Source: Tubulanus polymorphus
Taxonomy: Eukaryota; Nemertea; Palaeonemertea; Tubulaniformes; Tubulanidae
Direction: 5' to 3'
NCBI RefSeq assembly: GCF_964204645.1
Contig: NC_134031.1
Coordinates: 3,393,001-3,457,000, forward strand
DNA: 64,000 nt
Every line of letters starts with the position of its first letter. Within the stretch, counting starts at the first letter, position 1. The notes below the pieces were generated by a model that saw only the letters and a program-made list of their open reading frames with translations, did not search any database and had not been told where the DNA came from. Of the stretch, positions 50,684 to 60,073 are shown piece by piece. The position numbers and the translations under genes are program-made.

Positions 50684-52165
50684 GACTACCAGGTTCAGTT
50701 TCGTAAGGTCTCTTGGTGTTTTGTTGAGTTGAATTCAAGCTGGAGTCTACCGTGGTCACTTCTTGTCGGTAGGATCTCGATGGCTTATGCATCTCATGCT
50801 GGGCCTTTCCAGATTCAAGTTTAGCTGAATGAGTAAAAGAACGACATTCAGTAGTAACGCAATTCTTTGATTAATTGTAATTGACATGACCAGGAGAAGC
50901 ATCCTGGTGTTCTCGTCATCTTCTTAATCATGGTGGGCCTGTTCCGATTAAATTTAGCCGAAATGAGAATAAGAACAACATTCAGTAGTCAAACAATTCT
51001 TTGATTAATTGTAATTGACATGTGTATCAACTTAACTTTCTCAAGATTGCAGAGTTCAGCGTCTTCTTGTTGTAGCATCGTGTATCCGTCATCTTCTGTC
51101 CTCTTGGGGCGTCGTCGTCTTCTGGGGGAGTCCTGAAAAAGAAAAAAAGAACAGAGATGAAAACCTGGCACGGAACAAAACTAATGTCCGAAAGCTTTTC
51201 AACTCTCCGTCGCCGGTCACATGCCGAGAACACCAGACAATGAGCCAGCCAGGAATATACTGCCCTCTAGACGCCCTCACACAGAATGCGAAAACCAGAA
51301 TGACAACGCCTCACATTCCCCATCTAACTGCAGGATGTACTGGGCGACATCAGTAACTGACAAACCTGTAAGATTGGTCGAAACACAAATAGCGCAGTAC
51401 AACCAGCTTGCCCGATTTGAGATTCAGGATCTCAACTAGCACTCAAAGGCGTGACAAGAGACTTCATCCCTGCCCGAGGTAGTCACAAGGACTCAATGAA
51501 ACTAGCACTCACAAGCCGACAAGAGACTTCATCTCTGCCCGAGGTTGTCACAAGGACACAATGAAAATTAGCACTCAAACTAGAAATCAAAGGGCGTGAC
51601 AGTAGAATCATCCCTCGGCCGACTCAGAATACCAGAAACAAAGAAGGGCGTGACAGTAGAATCATCCCTAATCCGAGTGGTCACAAGGACCAATGAATGC
51701 TAGTGGCGTGACAGTCCAGTATAACCACTCCATTTGTATCCCGCGCAATCCCACAGATATGCCCATCATTGACATCCCTCAGCACACTTTGTAGATAGGT
51801 GGGGGGCAGTGAGGCCTTGTCATCCTGGTTTTCGTGTTCCGTGTGAGGGCGTGTAGAGGGCAGAATTTCCTGACCGACTCTTTGTCTGACATCCTCGACA
51901 CATGACCGGCGAAGGAGAGTTGACGCTTTCGGACATTAGTTTTGTTCCAGCAAACGTTGAAATTCGACAGAGAAATCGGCCCTGAAAAATAGAACAGATT
52001 AGAACCTGAAAAATAGAACGGATTAATAAACACGGAACAGTACAGGACAGTACGGAGACGAACAGTAACACATAAAACATAAAGACGTCGTTCCTCAGGA
52101 AGCAGGAACAGGAGCGCAGCGAAGATCGCCAGGATCATGATCGCCAGGAGAATCCACGGAAGCAT
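50684..52165 (-). CDS. Doubtful small single-helix membrane protein gene
   Basis: A possible first exon (about 52079-52165) encodes MLPWILLAIMILAIFAALLF followed by LLPEERRLY, a clean signal anchor. A second candidate exon after TTTTTCAG (51045-51132) encodes DSPRRRRRPKRTEDDGYTML, then QQEDAELCNLEK before a good donor AAA|GTTAAGT. A third candidate (about 50684-50824) has a Ser/Thr/Lys-rich open frame beginning KLESGKAQHEMHKPSRSY after an acceptor. The exon 1 donor (TAT|GTTTTA) is weak and the third exon's phase does not fit cleanly, so the model is uncertain. Retroelement fragments sit inside the first intron. I do not recognise the product. Exon 1 alone is the best-supported part. Confidence 0.35.
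50822..51024. repeat. Imperfect tandem duplication, period about 135 bp
   Basis: The stretch GAACGACATTCAGTAGTAACGC then AATTCTTTGATTAATTGTAA (50840-50885) recurs with minor changes at 50976-51016. The duplicated unit includes the exon-like sequence preceding it, but the second copy has lost the AG acceptor. Confidence 0.75.
51165..51345 (+). mobile_element. Retroelement fragment, inverted relative to 51775-51950
   Basis: CAAAACTAATGTCCGAAAGC and CCCTCTAGACGCCCTCACAC in this strand match the minus-strand sequence of 51775-51950 with a frameshift and substitutions. It is a broken copy of the same element end. Confidence 0.6.
51435..51715. repeat. Degenerate tandem repeat, period about 66-75 bp
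   Basis: Units share GGCGTGACAAGAGACTTCAT, CCCGAGGT.GTCACAAGGAC and CAATGAAA.TAGCACTCA. About four units lie between the two inverted retroelement fragments, so they are probably part of the same element's untranslated end. Confidence 0.65.
51775..51950 (-). mobile_element. Non-LTR retrotransposon remnant (end of RT ORF)
   Basis: The minus-strand frame reads RKRQLSFAGHVSRM, which resembles the R-x-L-x-F-x-GH-x-x-R-M segment near the end of many non-LTR reverse-transcriptase ORFs. A Cys/Pro-rich end and a stop follow. Only about 55 codons remain. Confidence 0.5.
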
Positions 52166-53284
52166 GTCTGCACAGTGTGCGATAGCGGAGGTGAATAATT
52201 TCCTATGCTTTACACACTGTGGTCAGCCGGTGACGTATTCCAATTGTGATCAATAGCGCGTGAAAAACCGCAATTGTGTCTCTTTATCGTTGAATGGAGT
52301 TATCGAAGGTTCAACTGCCGTGTTGAACACGCGCCAGTAGCCAGCTGATTCGTGGAACTTAAATAAGGCCATAGAAATAAGTTACTTGATTCCCAACAGC
52401 TCCCCCTTTTTTTCTTAAATTTTAGAATAATTTATTGAAATCGACGAATAAAAACATTAACATTTATTGATGAAAACCTCTAGCTTTATTTCTCATAGAT
52501 GCATAGCTTCCCCGAAGTGGTGACAATTCCAAGTTCAAGGCTAAACAAAAATGATACTTTGTTTCTTCGCAGCGGCCGGGTTATTTTGGTTAGATATAAT
52601 AAAATTTGTAATCAGTTCCTGCCGGGTCTTTTATAGGGTTATGGTACTATAAATTGATCACGATTTTAAAAACAGTGTAAGGCCTACAGGCCTGGTAGGA
52701 CCCCGTCTGTCTGTCAATAGAGGGAGACATCCTCTGAAATTCTGCCAAAGACTTCTTTACCATTCATAATCTGAAAAAAAAATTTCTTTAATTTTGATAC
52801 TGGAGTAAACGGTAAATCATTACACGTATTGTTGAAGGAAATGTATAGTAACTCGTAAAACATTTAAGTCGTAATTCGTAAAACTCGTAAGTCCGTATGG
52901 CCCTTGAGGAATTCCATATCAAAGTCATCGTATCAGTATTTTTATGGTCAAACGTATGTTAAAAGTCGTCCTTTCTAAAATTTGTTATCCGAAGTTTCAA
53001 TTTTCGCGTATTGAAGCCTCCCGGCGTGCATTAGGGCCTTGTAGCCAATTAGACTGGTTGCCTGTCCCCTTCAATAATGTAAATGGAGACCGGTAACCAG
53101 TCTAATATCCAATTACCGGTTAATCAATCCAACCCAAATCAAATTTTATTCCAGCGGGCCAGATCCTAGCCAGTTAGTGTAAGCTTACAGCTTTGCAGCT
53201 TTGTAGTTGTTGGTTATAGGCTTCTAACTGATTGACGATCATCAATTTGAAGAATTGCTAACCGTTAGATCAACAGCCTAGCCC

Positions 53285-53493
53285 GGTAAAAGTGCAGATC
53301 CGCACCTCTCCGCGTAAACGGTTCAACCAATTACAATAAATATCATTGTTTCAGATTCAAAATGTCAGTCATCAGCAATTCAGTACGATTGCCATTGGTT
53401 AATTTTAATATATCTTCAGTAGAAAGATTTTAGCCTGGATTCTGTCATTCTGCAGAATGTCAATCACGAGAGGTGCGGATCTGCACTTTTACC
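53285..53493. mobile_element. hAT-like MITE with perfect 26-bp TIR and 8-bp TSD
   Basis: GGTAAAAGTGCAGATCCGCA begins the element and its exact inverse ends it; the perfect match spans 26 bp. CCTAGCCC directly flanks both sides (53277-53284 and 53494-53501), an 8-bp target-site duplication as made by hAT transposases. The TIR sequence is not the usual CA(G)GG type, so the superfamily is an inference from the duplication length. Confidence 0.85.
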
Positions 53494-53589
53494 CCTAGCC
53501 CTACCACCAGTAGGTGAATCAAAGCCAATTGTTACAGGCTAATCGCCTAAATTTTTTTAATATAATTTTGCAATTATGTATTTCAACTT

Positions 53590-53848
53590 GGTCATCCTTA
53601 TTACCGAGATGACGTATTTTACCGAGATCAACCGAGATGAAATTAAATATAACATTTATTTATTCCTTATCGATTTTAACACTTGAAATCATATTACATC
53701 AAATGCCTGCTGGAATCATATTTTATACTTCACTGATATAACATGATTTCAAGTGTTAAAATCGATAAGGAATAAATAACTATGCTATATTTAATTTCAT
53801 CTCGGTTCATCTCGGTAAAATACGTCATCTCGGTAATAAGGATGACCC
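53590..53848. mobile_element. Long-hairpin MITE, possibly MULE-type, with 9-10-bp TSD
   Basis: The two arms (about 53590-53692 and 53743-53847) are near-perfect inverse copies starting GGTCATCCTTATTACCGAG, with a 50-bp loop. TTTCAACTT flanks both sides (53581-53589 and 53849-53857). A 9-10-bp duplication with very long TIRs is the Mutator-like pattern. Arm identity is very high, with one small run of differences near 53645-53660, so the insertion looks young. Confidence 0.85.
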
Positions 53849-54062
53849 TTTCAACTTGCTTGTTGTCGGGTGTTTCAGTCAGTTTTGTTGGTACACCAGG
53901 TCTTAAAATATCTGTGACTGCAGTAGTCATATAAAGACATATGGAACTGCCTGAGTTATATGGCATCCAATATGTTATAAATTTAAAAGTGATTATACCT
54001 TTTCCTTTTTATTTTAGACTTTGCGACATTCGTTGCACTGGACACTGAATTCTTATGAAAAT

Positions 54063-55737
54063 ATGTTGAAAGTACTGGCGCTACCCGGATCAATCGCCAC
54101 CAGATGTCGCCAGCAGTTATTGATCACGATCAATCGGTTGTCTTCCAGCTATGATAATAAAAAAACGTTGTCGTCTTCGAGTAAAGTTTACGATTCGAAG
54201 TCGCCGCAGCTGAACGAGGTCACTCGCTATGAAGCGTACGAAGATTTCGCGGCACCTTCGCCTTACAAAAAACCCGGTCCGCGTCGACATGGTTTTCGCT
54301 CTAATTATTACACAGGAGGTATGAGATTTATTTATAGCAGTAAAACTGTTTCGGAAATGGCTCATAGGACTGAGTCGAAACGTTTCATGCTCTTGTTATT
54401 TCTTTTGGGCTTTTCTTCAATTAATTTAGAGTGTTGTCTATTGAAACTTAATTAGGTTTTGTTTCAATTGAAAATCATTTTCTATTTGTGGCATAAAATG
54501 ACTCAAATGACCGATTAATGATGAGAACTATTCCCGAATGGAAATACTTGGTCCTCAGGTGTGCAATCTAAAAAATCTTGATTGCATTTTGTGACTAAGA
54601 CTTGATCTCTACATATCGACTATCGCTGTATTTCAGCTAATCTCACATCCATTCTGCTATTATTTTAATCGATTTTCTCATTTTTATTCGCAGGTCCAAT
54701 GCCGAGGCTCGACGGTCCAGATGTGAAACCTCTGCCGCATAAACCGGTTAAAATAAAGACTCCTTGGCAACAGAAAAAATCTTTCACATTCGGACAGAAT
54801 GATTATATAGGTAAAAAAATCCTTCTCGATAGGGGATATGTTCTCTACAACAGGGGCCAGTTCAATAGACTGGTATCAACATTAACCCGGGGGGGGGCTA
54901 ACTCAATTGAAAATGCATTGAGTTAGCCCCCGGGTTAAAGTTAATACCAGTCTATAAAATTGTCCCCAGGACCCAGTTTCACGAAAAAGTTTATGCCTAA
55001 AACGGCTAAGTTTGAATTGTTGTCGTCATTGAAAACTTGATGTAACCAAAGGCAATTACACCAAAAATTTGAGTTTAACTTTTTTGTGAAACCGAGCCCA
55101 GGGGTTTATACTGTGTTGGAGTCTTATGATGCAGGGGTTTTTACCATGATTGAGTCTCATGATGCCGTCAGGGGCCAGTTGCTCAAAAGTTGGTTTAAGA
55201 TATCCAGTAGATAGATACCATAGTAACAGTGAAGTTTCAATCTTCACTATGTCAACTATCCACTACTGGTTAACTCTAACTTTTGAGCAACTGTAACCCC
55301 AGGTTTAAAACCCTGGATCTAGTTCCACAGTAGTGAGTTAGAGTTAACTCTGAGTAAAAATTAGTTAATTTTCAATGAGTTAACTCAGGGTCAAATTTTA
55401 ACTCCGAACTGTGGAACTGGACCCTGCTGTAGGACGGCGTTGAATCCGATCGATAATGCCGCGCGATCTTTTCCGTATTTCAGATATACTCGGCGAAGGT
55501 ACGCTAAAACCTCGCAACTTGATTCGCGGGCCGCAGTGGCTGATCGGTTTCCGCGGTAATGAACTGCAGCGTCTCGTGCGGCGGATGAATTTCGAGGGGG
55601 AATATTTAAAAGAGTTTTACCCGACGAATTATCACAGCATGGCGAAACGTGTTCACTACGTGTATAAACGATATAACAGACGTCGACACCGATATCACGG
55701 ACACAAAACATCGAATCAAGTTCGAGACAATAGATAA
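54063..55737 (+). CDS. MRPL51: Mitochondrial large-subunit ribosomal protein L51 (mL51), 3 exons, 208 aa
   Basis: Exons: 54063-54318, 54694-54810, 55484-55737. Phases close over 627 nt. The N-terminus MLKVLALPGSIATRCRQQLL is Arg-bearing and lacks acidic residues, like a mitochondrial targeting peptide. The C-terminal half carries the family's core: PRNLIRGPQWLIGFRGNELQ, then RLVRRMNFEG and KRVHYVYKRYNRRRHRY. It also has TPWQQKKSFTFGQNDYIDIL, like the region before the core in human MRPL51. Human MRPL51 is 128 aa, so this protein has a longer N-terminal half and basic tail. AATAAA lies at 55754-55759. A 5' UTR acceptor is likely at 54017. Intron 2 (54811-55483) consists largely of MITEs. Confidence 0.94.
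54853..54967. mobile_element. Palindromic MITE in MRPL51 intron 2 (1 of 4)
   Basis: Ends GGGGCCAGTTCAATAGACTG and CAGTCTATAAAATTGTCCCC are inverse with a few mismatches. The centre is TTAACCCGGGGG ... CCCCCGGGTTAA around a 9-base loop. Related to 3546-3637. Confidence 0.8.
54969..55102. mobile_element. Palindromic MITE in MRPL51 intron 2 (2 of 4)
   Basis: Ends GGACCCAGTTTCACGAAAAA and AACTTTTTTGTGAAACCGAG are inverse. It abuts the preceding element. Confidence 0.7.
55171..55300. mobile_element. Palindromic MITE in MRPL51 intron 2 (3 of 4)
   Basis: Copy of the 25262-25390 family: GGGGCCAGTTGCTCAAAAGT left end and CTTTTGAGCAACTGTAACCCC-like right end, with TAGATACCATAGTAACAGTG inside, as at 25305-25325. 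Confidence 0.8.
55313..55426. mobile_element. Palindromic MITE in MRPL51 intron 2 (4 of 4)
   Basis: Ends CTGGATCTAGTTCCACAG and CTGTGGAACTGGACC are inverse, with GTGAGTTAGAGTTAACTC and GAGTTAACTC inside. Same family as 35744-35860; a partial relative lies at about 62609-62700. Confidence 0.75.
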
Positions 55738-55753
55738 TAGTATTAGATCGATT

Positions 55754-55759
55754 AATAAA
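55754..55759 (+). other. Poly(A) signal of MRPL51
   Basis: AATAAA 17 bases after the MRPL51 stop codon. Confidence 0.6.
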
Positions 55760-55861
55760 TGTATTGTGTAGTATACAATTCTTGTTCAGTTGTTTGTGAT
55801 GGTTTGGTAGTTTGCACACGGGTCTTTGCTGAAGACCTATTTATAAAGAACCTAGGCAAAG

Positions 55862-56018
55862 TGACGAGAGAAATACCACAATGATTCAGTCCCGAGATTA
55901 AAAATACTTGAATAGCAGAGAATCTATGAAGAGAATTTATTAATTTGCTCTTAATAAATTCTCTGCTATTCAAGTATTTTTAGTCTCTTACTGAATGGTT
56001 GTGGGATTTTTCTCGTCA
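55862..56018. mobile_element. 157-bp palindromic MITE
   Basis: TGACGAG at 55862 pairs with CTCGTCA at 56012. Further in, AAAAATACTTGAATAGCAGA pairs with TCTGCTATTCAAGTATTTTT, and AATTTATTAA closes on TTAATAAATT around a 6-base loop. It can fold as one long hairpin. Confidence 0.75.
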
Positions 56019-57164
56019 TCCATCTTGCACGGATAGTGTTTACCTTCTCGACTCAACTAGGCAAAGTTTTCAGCTTCATTTTCAACTAATCAATTTTGAA
56101 CATTTTTATCTGGAGCCCTCATGGATCCTTTATGTACTATATACGAATGACCTCTATTGAACAACATTTCCGCGGAAGATGAAAGTTACCACAGCCCCCT
56201 CCCCCTGACTTATAGACAATGGATTTCTAATTACAATGGTCGATTGTGATGCTTGATAGGAAAGGATTCGTGTTAAAAGAAGGCCATAAAATTCACACAG
56301 ATCAACTTCCCCTAGTACCTGAAAAAGGAGACTGAATCTACAGGATATCTGATTTATGTAAGGCCCCTCGCATCGCGTTCGGAATTTCTGTTTAGTTTAA
56401 TAAGAGTTCAGTCTCAAATGATCATTGACAGGTCGAAAGACAATGGATCATGTATCAGTAGTCGACTAGACAGAACTTGAGTATACAATATACCGGAATA
56501 CAATTAACACAATTTGTACAAGTTTCATTTGAAAAACGAATAAACAAAACAGAGGAATAGACAAAAACATTACCGAAAATGAACATCACAGAATCAGTTA
56601 ATTTCATTCTATTTACAAATGTATCTCGGTTTGATTTTTCATTCAATTTCCTTTCAATTAATATCATCCGTTCTTCCTATTACAAAACTGTGTAAACGAA
56701 TCGATAATCAATATCAAAGAATTCTACCACGACACAACCGTAAAACATATGTAGCGAGGTCTTAAAACGAAAAAAGATCATTTAGTACATAAACGAAACC
56801 TTGAACGGGAAATCTTTTACTATCGCACCGCATCATTAGTTTCGCGCACACGTCATGCTCATACGCGGCTACGCACATAATACTCACTTCGTTATAGATA
56901 ATTACAGAGAAACCCGCATTAATGATATTCGATATTTGATAGATAATAGATAAATAGCGTCAGAAGCTGAGATTGATATTCGCTGATACATATACATAGC
57001 GACGAACACGCGTTCGTGATAAAAGCTGGAAAGTGAATCTCACAAACGGAGAATGCGTGCATTGTCGTGTCAGAGACATCAAATCTATTGCTAGGCGACC
57101 GCGAGGAAGTATTCAATAGTTTACGCATTCATTTCGTCATCACGGCGTCAAACGCGAAACACTA

Positions 57165-57226
57165 GACCGAGCGAGTAATTCAGTTCGTTGATAGGAGACA
57201 CAGTCTGGAGAGGAGGGCATCGAAAG
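57165..57226 (+). other. Probable non-coding first exon end of the Rieske gene
   Basis: A good donor (AAG|GTAAGC at 57227) follows a GC-richer stretch. An acceptor TTGTATTCCAG at 58033 lies 19 bases before the RFESD-like ATG. The link between the two is inference. Confidence 0.35.
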
Positions 57227-57330
57227 GTAAGCTTCATGAGATGGAAATATATTCTTTGCTATAATTAAATTGATGAAATAGCGTGAATCAGTCTAAAGTC
57301 TTAACATTAATTTTGGGAGTTATTTATAAG

Positions 57331-57483
57331 AGTAATAGGGAATGAGTTGTTTCAGATCAAAGGTCGAGAGGTCGAGTTCATAAAAAATGAAAAATAAATT
57401 CTCGCACACTTGAATTTATTTTTCATTTTTTATGAACTCGACCCTCTTAACCTTTAACCTGAAACAACTCATTCCCTATTACT
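57331..57483. mobile_element. 153-bp palindromic MITE with TATAAG duplication
   Basis: AGTAATAGGGAATGAGTTGT begins the element and its inverse ends it at 57483. The arms are about 70 bp around a short loop near 57400-57415. TATAAG flanks both sides (57325-57330 and 57484-57489), a 6-bp, perhaps 7-bp, target-site duplication. It lies within the presumed first intron of the Rieske gene. Confidence 0.8.
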
Positions 57484-58052
57484 TATAAGTTAAAACACGG
57501 CCTTCAAATAGTTTTAGAGTCCTAAAACAATTTCTACCGTCGAACGCACACATTTGTGTTCGTCAGCCGCGAACGCCGTTTAATGTAAAAATGGTCAAAT
57601 GAATAAGTTGTCGAATGTCGAATAATGAAATTAGTTTTCGACTTTCACTCAATTCATCGCTATTCTCGGTATTTCTATGTGAATTGTCATTAGTGAAATA
57701 ATTGGAAGTTGTAGTTATCAATAGTCTTCGCCGTCAATGAGACCTACACGTGACAAATTAGTCTTGCTCTGCGCGGAGATGATATTTGGCATCATTGATA
57801 ATGATGTACATTTACCGTAAGACAATAACGATATATCACCGCGTAATGCCAGTCAACTCTTATTATCAATGGTTGCACTCTAAAACAAAACTGACTGAAA
57901 TGTAAAAGTTGTCACCCTTCAAATCAGTAATTTTTCTCTGACTTTTTACTTGAATCAAAAATTTGTGGCGTCCCGGGACAAAAGATGGAGAGTTACAATT
58001 TTGGAATTTTCTGTCAAGTACTATTGTATTCCAGAAGAATCTACACTAAGAG

Positions 58053-58709
58053 ATGGCAAAGGCCGGGGAAAATATTTGGAGAGATGTCGGTAAAGTGATA
58101 GACTTCACGGAAGAAAGATGTTATCATTTATATGCCGAAATAGGCGTGGAACACGATGTGGTATTGTTTCATTATAACGGGCTGTTCCATGCCATGCAGA
58201 ATTCATGCCAACATATGGGTGAGGTTCAATTCCCATTGCGTTTAAAAAAAGTGTACGAATTTTGTTCTTCATCATCCATTTATTCCCGCATTTATTCTAT
58301 CGCCAGGCGGTCCTTTGAGCCAAGCCACCGATATAGAGGAAATTGACGGCCAACCAACCATATCTTGTCCATGGCACGGATATAAATACAACATCAAAAC
58401 TGGGATTAGTTTAGTGTGCGACGAACTTAGGGTACGTACCTTAGGAAACTAAGAAGCGTTGAGACTTTGTGATGGTGCGATGTGATATATCTTATGTCGG
58501 GATTTTCAAATCTGGTCGGATTGTGAATTAATCGTGAAATTTTTGTCAGTGCGATTTTTTTGTGGATGAATAAAAATCTATACTTTCTATTTTCGTTTCT
58601 TATTTTACAGCAAGAAACATTTGAGGTTTTGGTCGATCGGGGTAGACTACATATCAAACACAAATATCGTCTGAGTAGGAAGCCATGGCCACCGCTCGTG
58701 ATTAAGTGA
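58053..58709 (+). CDS. RFESD: Rieske Fe-S domain protein (RFESD-like), 3 exons, 129 aa
   Basis: Exons: 58053-58218, 58307-58431, 58611-58709. Phases close over 390 nt. The two cluster-binding motifs are intact: C52-Q-H54 in SCQHMGGPLS and C76-P-W-H79 in CPWHGYKYNIKTG. The protein has a ferredoxin-type Rieske fold without any catalytic or membrane domain, as in vertebrate RFESD. IDGQPTISCPWH parallels the family's DG-R-P-C-I-V-C-P-W-H. It probably carries a [2Fe-2S] cluster coordinated by two Cys and two His; the physiological partner of this family is not established. The N-terminus shows no targeting peptide, so I expect a soluble protein. AATAAA lies at 59122-59127. Confidence 0.93.
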
Positions 58710-59997
58710 ACAACATTTCTGAAGCAGACAATCTTCTAACATGGACGTCCATGGTTCTAATAAGTCATTATATGATAATCTAATGGTATTCAATGTTTGT
58801 ATTGAATGAGCAGGGAATTAGCCACGTTGAGGCGTTGTATTTTTTATTCTATAAATGGTCAAGACAATCTGGTCGAGCTACGTTTGGAAATATCTATTTT
58901 TTGGAAAATTTTCGATCAACCAACAGTTGTTATCATTCGAATTTTGAAAAATACATCAACTAAAGTTCTGTTAATTTTCTCTATGGCATATTATAGTTTA
59001 GTTCCATAAGTGTCGTTAAACGTTAGAGTCAAAGAATGAAGTTGTTTTTCTATTGAATTTGAGGCATTTATACTAGATTTCACTGGTTGTAGTTAACGAG
59101 TGTTGAATGGTTCGTACGCGAAATAAAAGTGATTTTTTTTCTATTGAACTGTCGACTCTGGATTTTCCTCGTATGGTGAAGGTGTCACAATCTTTGTTGG
59201 TTAGTATTAGTGGAATCATCAAATTTTGTGGAATATAAAGGTGATACACGTATTCAGAATGCGCTGAGTACCCCTGGTACTTGAGTTCCCATTCCGGTTA
59301 TGCGATTTAAGATACTATTTTCGTGACTGGAGGCCAGAATTTCATCAAAACCACCGAGAAATTGCCATACGCCATGCATTGATTAATTACTTTATTGTCA
59401 GAGAAAACTTGGAGAAAAAACGATCAAGATGGTTTTTCTCATGTCAAATTGTATTTTCATAGAAAGCTACTCGCAAAAAATCCGAAAAAAAATATTTCTT
59501 TCAAGATAGAACCTTCACGGTAGTTAGCGTTACAGAACATGGCATTTTCTATTCTAGGAAATAAACTTTCATTTCACTGAAGTCGAAGGACACGTCATGA
59601 TATAGTTTGTTCCGTCGCGTATTCCCAACTGCGTCTAATCTAAGGGCACTTATTCGATACTGGGTTCGAGTCCTGTAATAATCACTGTGAATCAACCCAA
59701 GAAAGTAGTAAACTATAGATATTTATAAAGTAAAAATCTCCTGATCTGCTTTTGATGACAAATTTGTTTATTTTCTCTTTATTAGATGAAGAAAAACTTA
59801 AATCACCTGAAAAAACTAAAACGTGCAGTCCTATGACCGTCGCCTGCCATTTCTGATTTATCATCGGCTGACTCTGCCGTTTCTGACCTAACCTCTATTG
59901 ATAATAATTACTTCCGCGTTGTAGATTATGAGAGTTTCAACTAATTTCACGCTTCAAACACGCTTTTTTTCCTAATCGAGTTAATTCCACTGGAAGA
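58710..59997. other. Rieske gene 3' UTR and intergenic DNA
   Basis: No coding frame is supported. Candidate poly(A) signal AATAAA at 59122-59127. GGTTCGAGTCC near 59663 resembles a box B, but I see no matching box A. Confidence 0.4.
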
Positions 59998-60073
59998 ATG
60001 ACAGCTTTGGATTACATTCCTGATTTAGACAACAAATTCCTGGCAGATAACCTGCTTACGAGTGACGATTGGG
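59998..60073 (+). CDS. Candidate first coding exon of an unrecognised gene
   Basis: ATG at 59998 opens MTALDYIPDLDNKFLADNLL then TSDDWG, ending at a strong donor G|GTGAGT at 60074. A possible second exon starts after AG at 61488 and joins in phase, reading AIGIHDRLLDAAPRGYSLIE then KFLTRGTHRLNPEMDFHRSL. It has no polypyrimidine tract and its 3' donor is unclear. I do not recognise the product. The gene may extend beyond the window. Confidence 0.4.

Larger units (their letters stand above)
52166..54062. other. Intergenic stretch with a cluster of inverted-repeat elements
   Basis: No coding frame. Contents: a short inverted repeat at about 53013-53110 (GACTGGTTGCC/GGTAACCAGTC), a TIR element with 8-bp target-site duplication (53285-53493) and a long hairpin element (53590-53848). 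The MRPL51 5' UTR exon probably begins at 54018 after TATTTTAG. Confidence 0.5.

Noticed and set aside
59655-59680. GGGTTCGAGTCC box B-like sequence
   Set aside because: The upstream sequence does not give a box A or cloverleaf.
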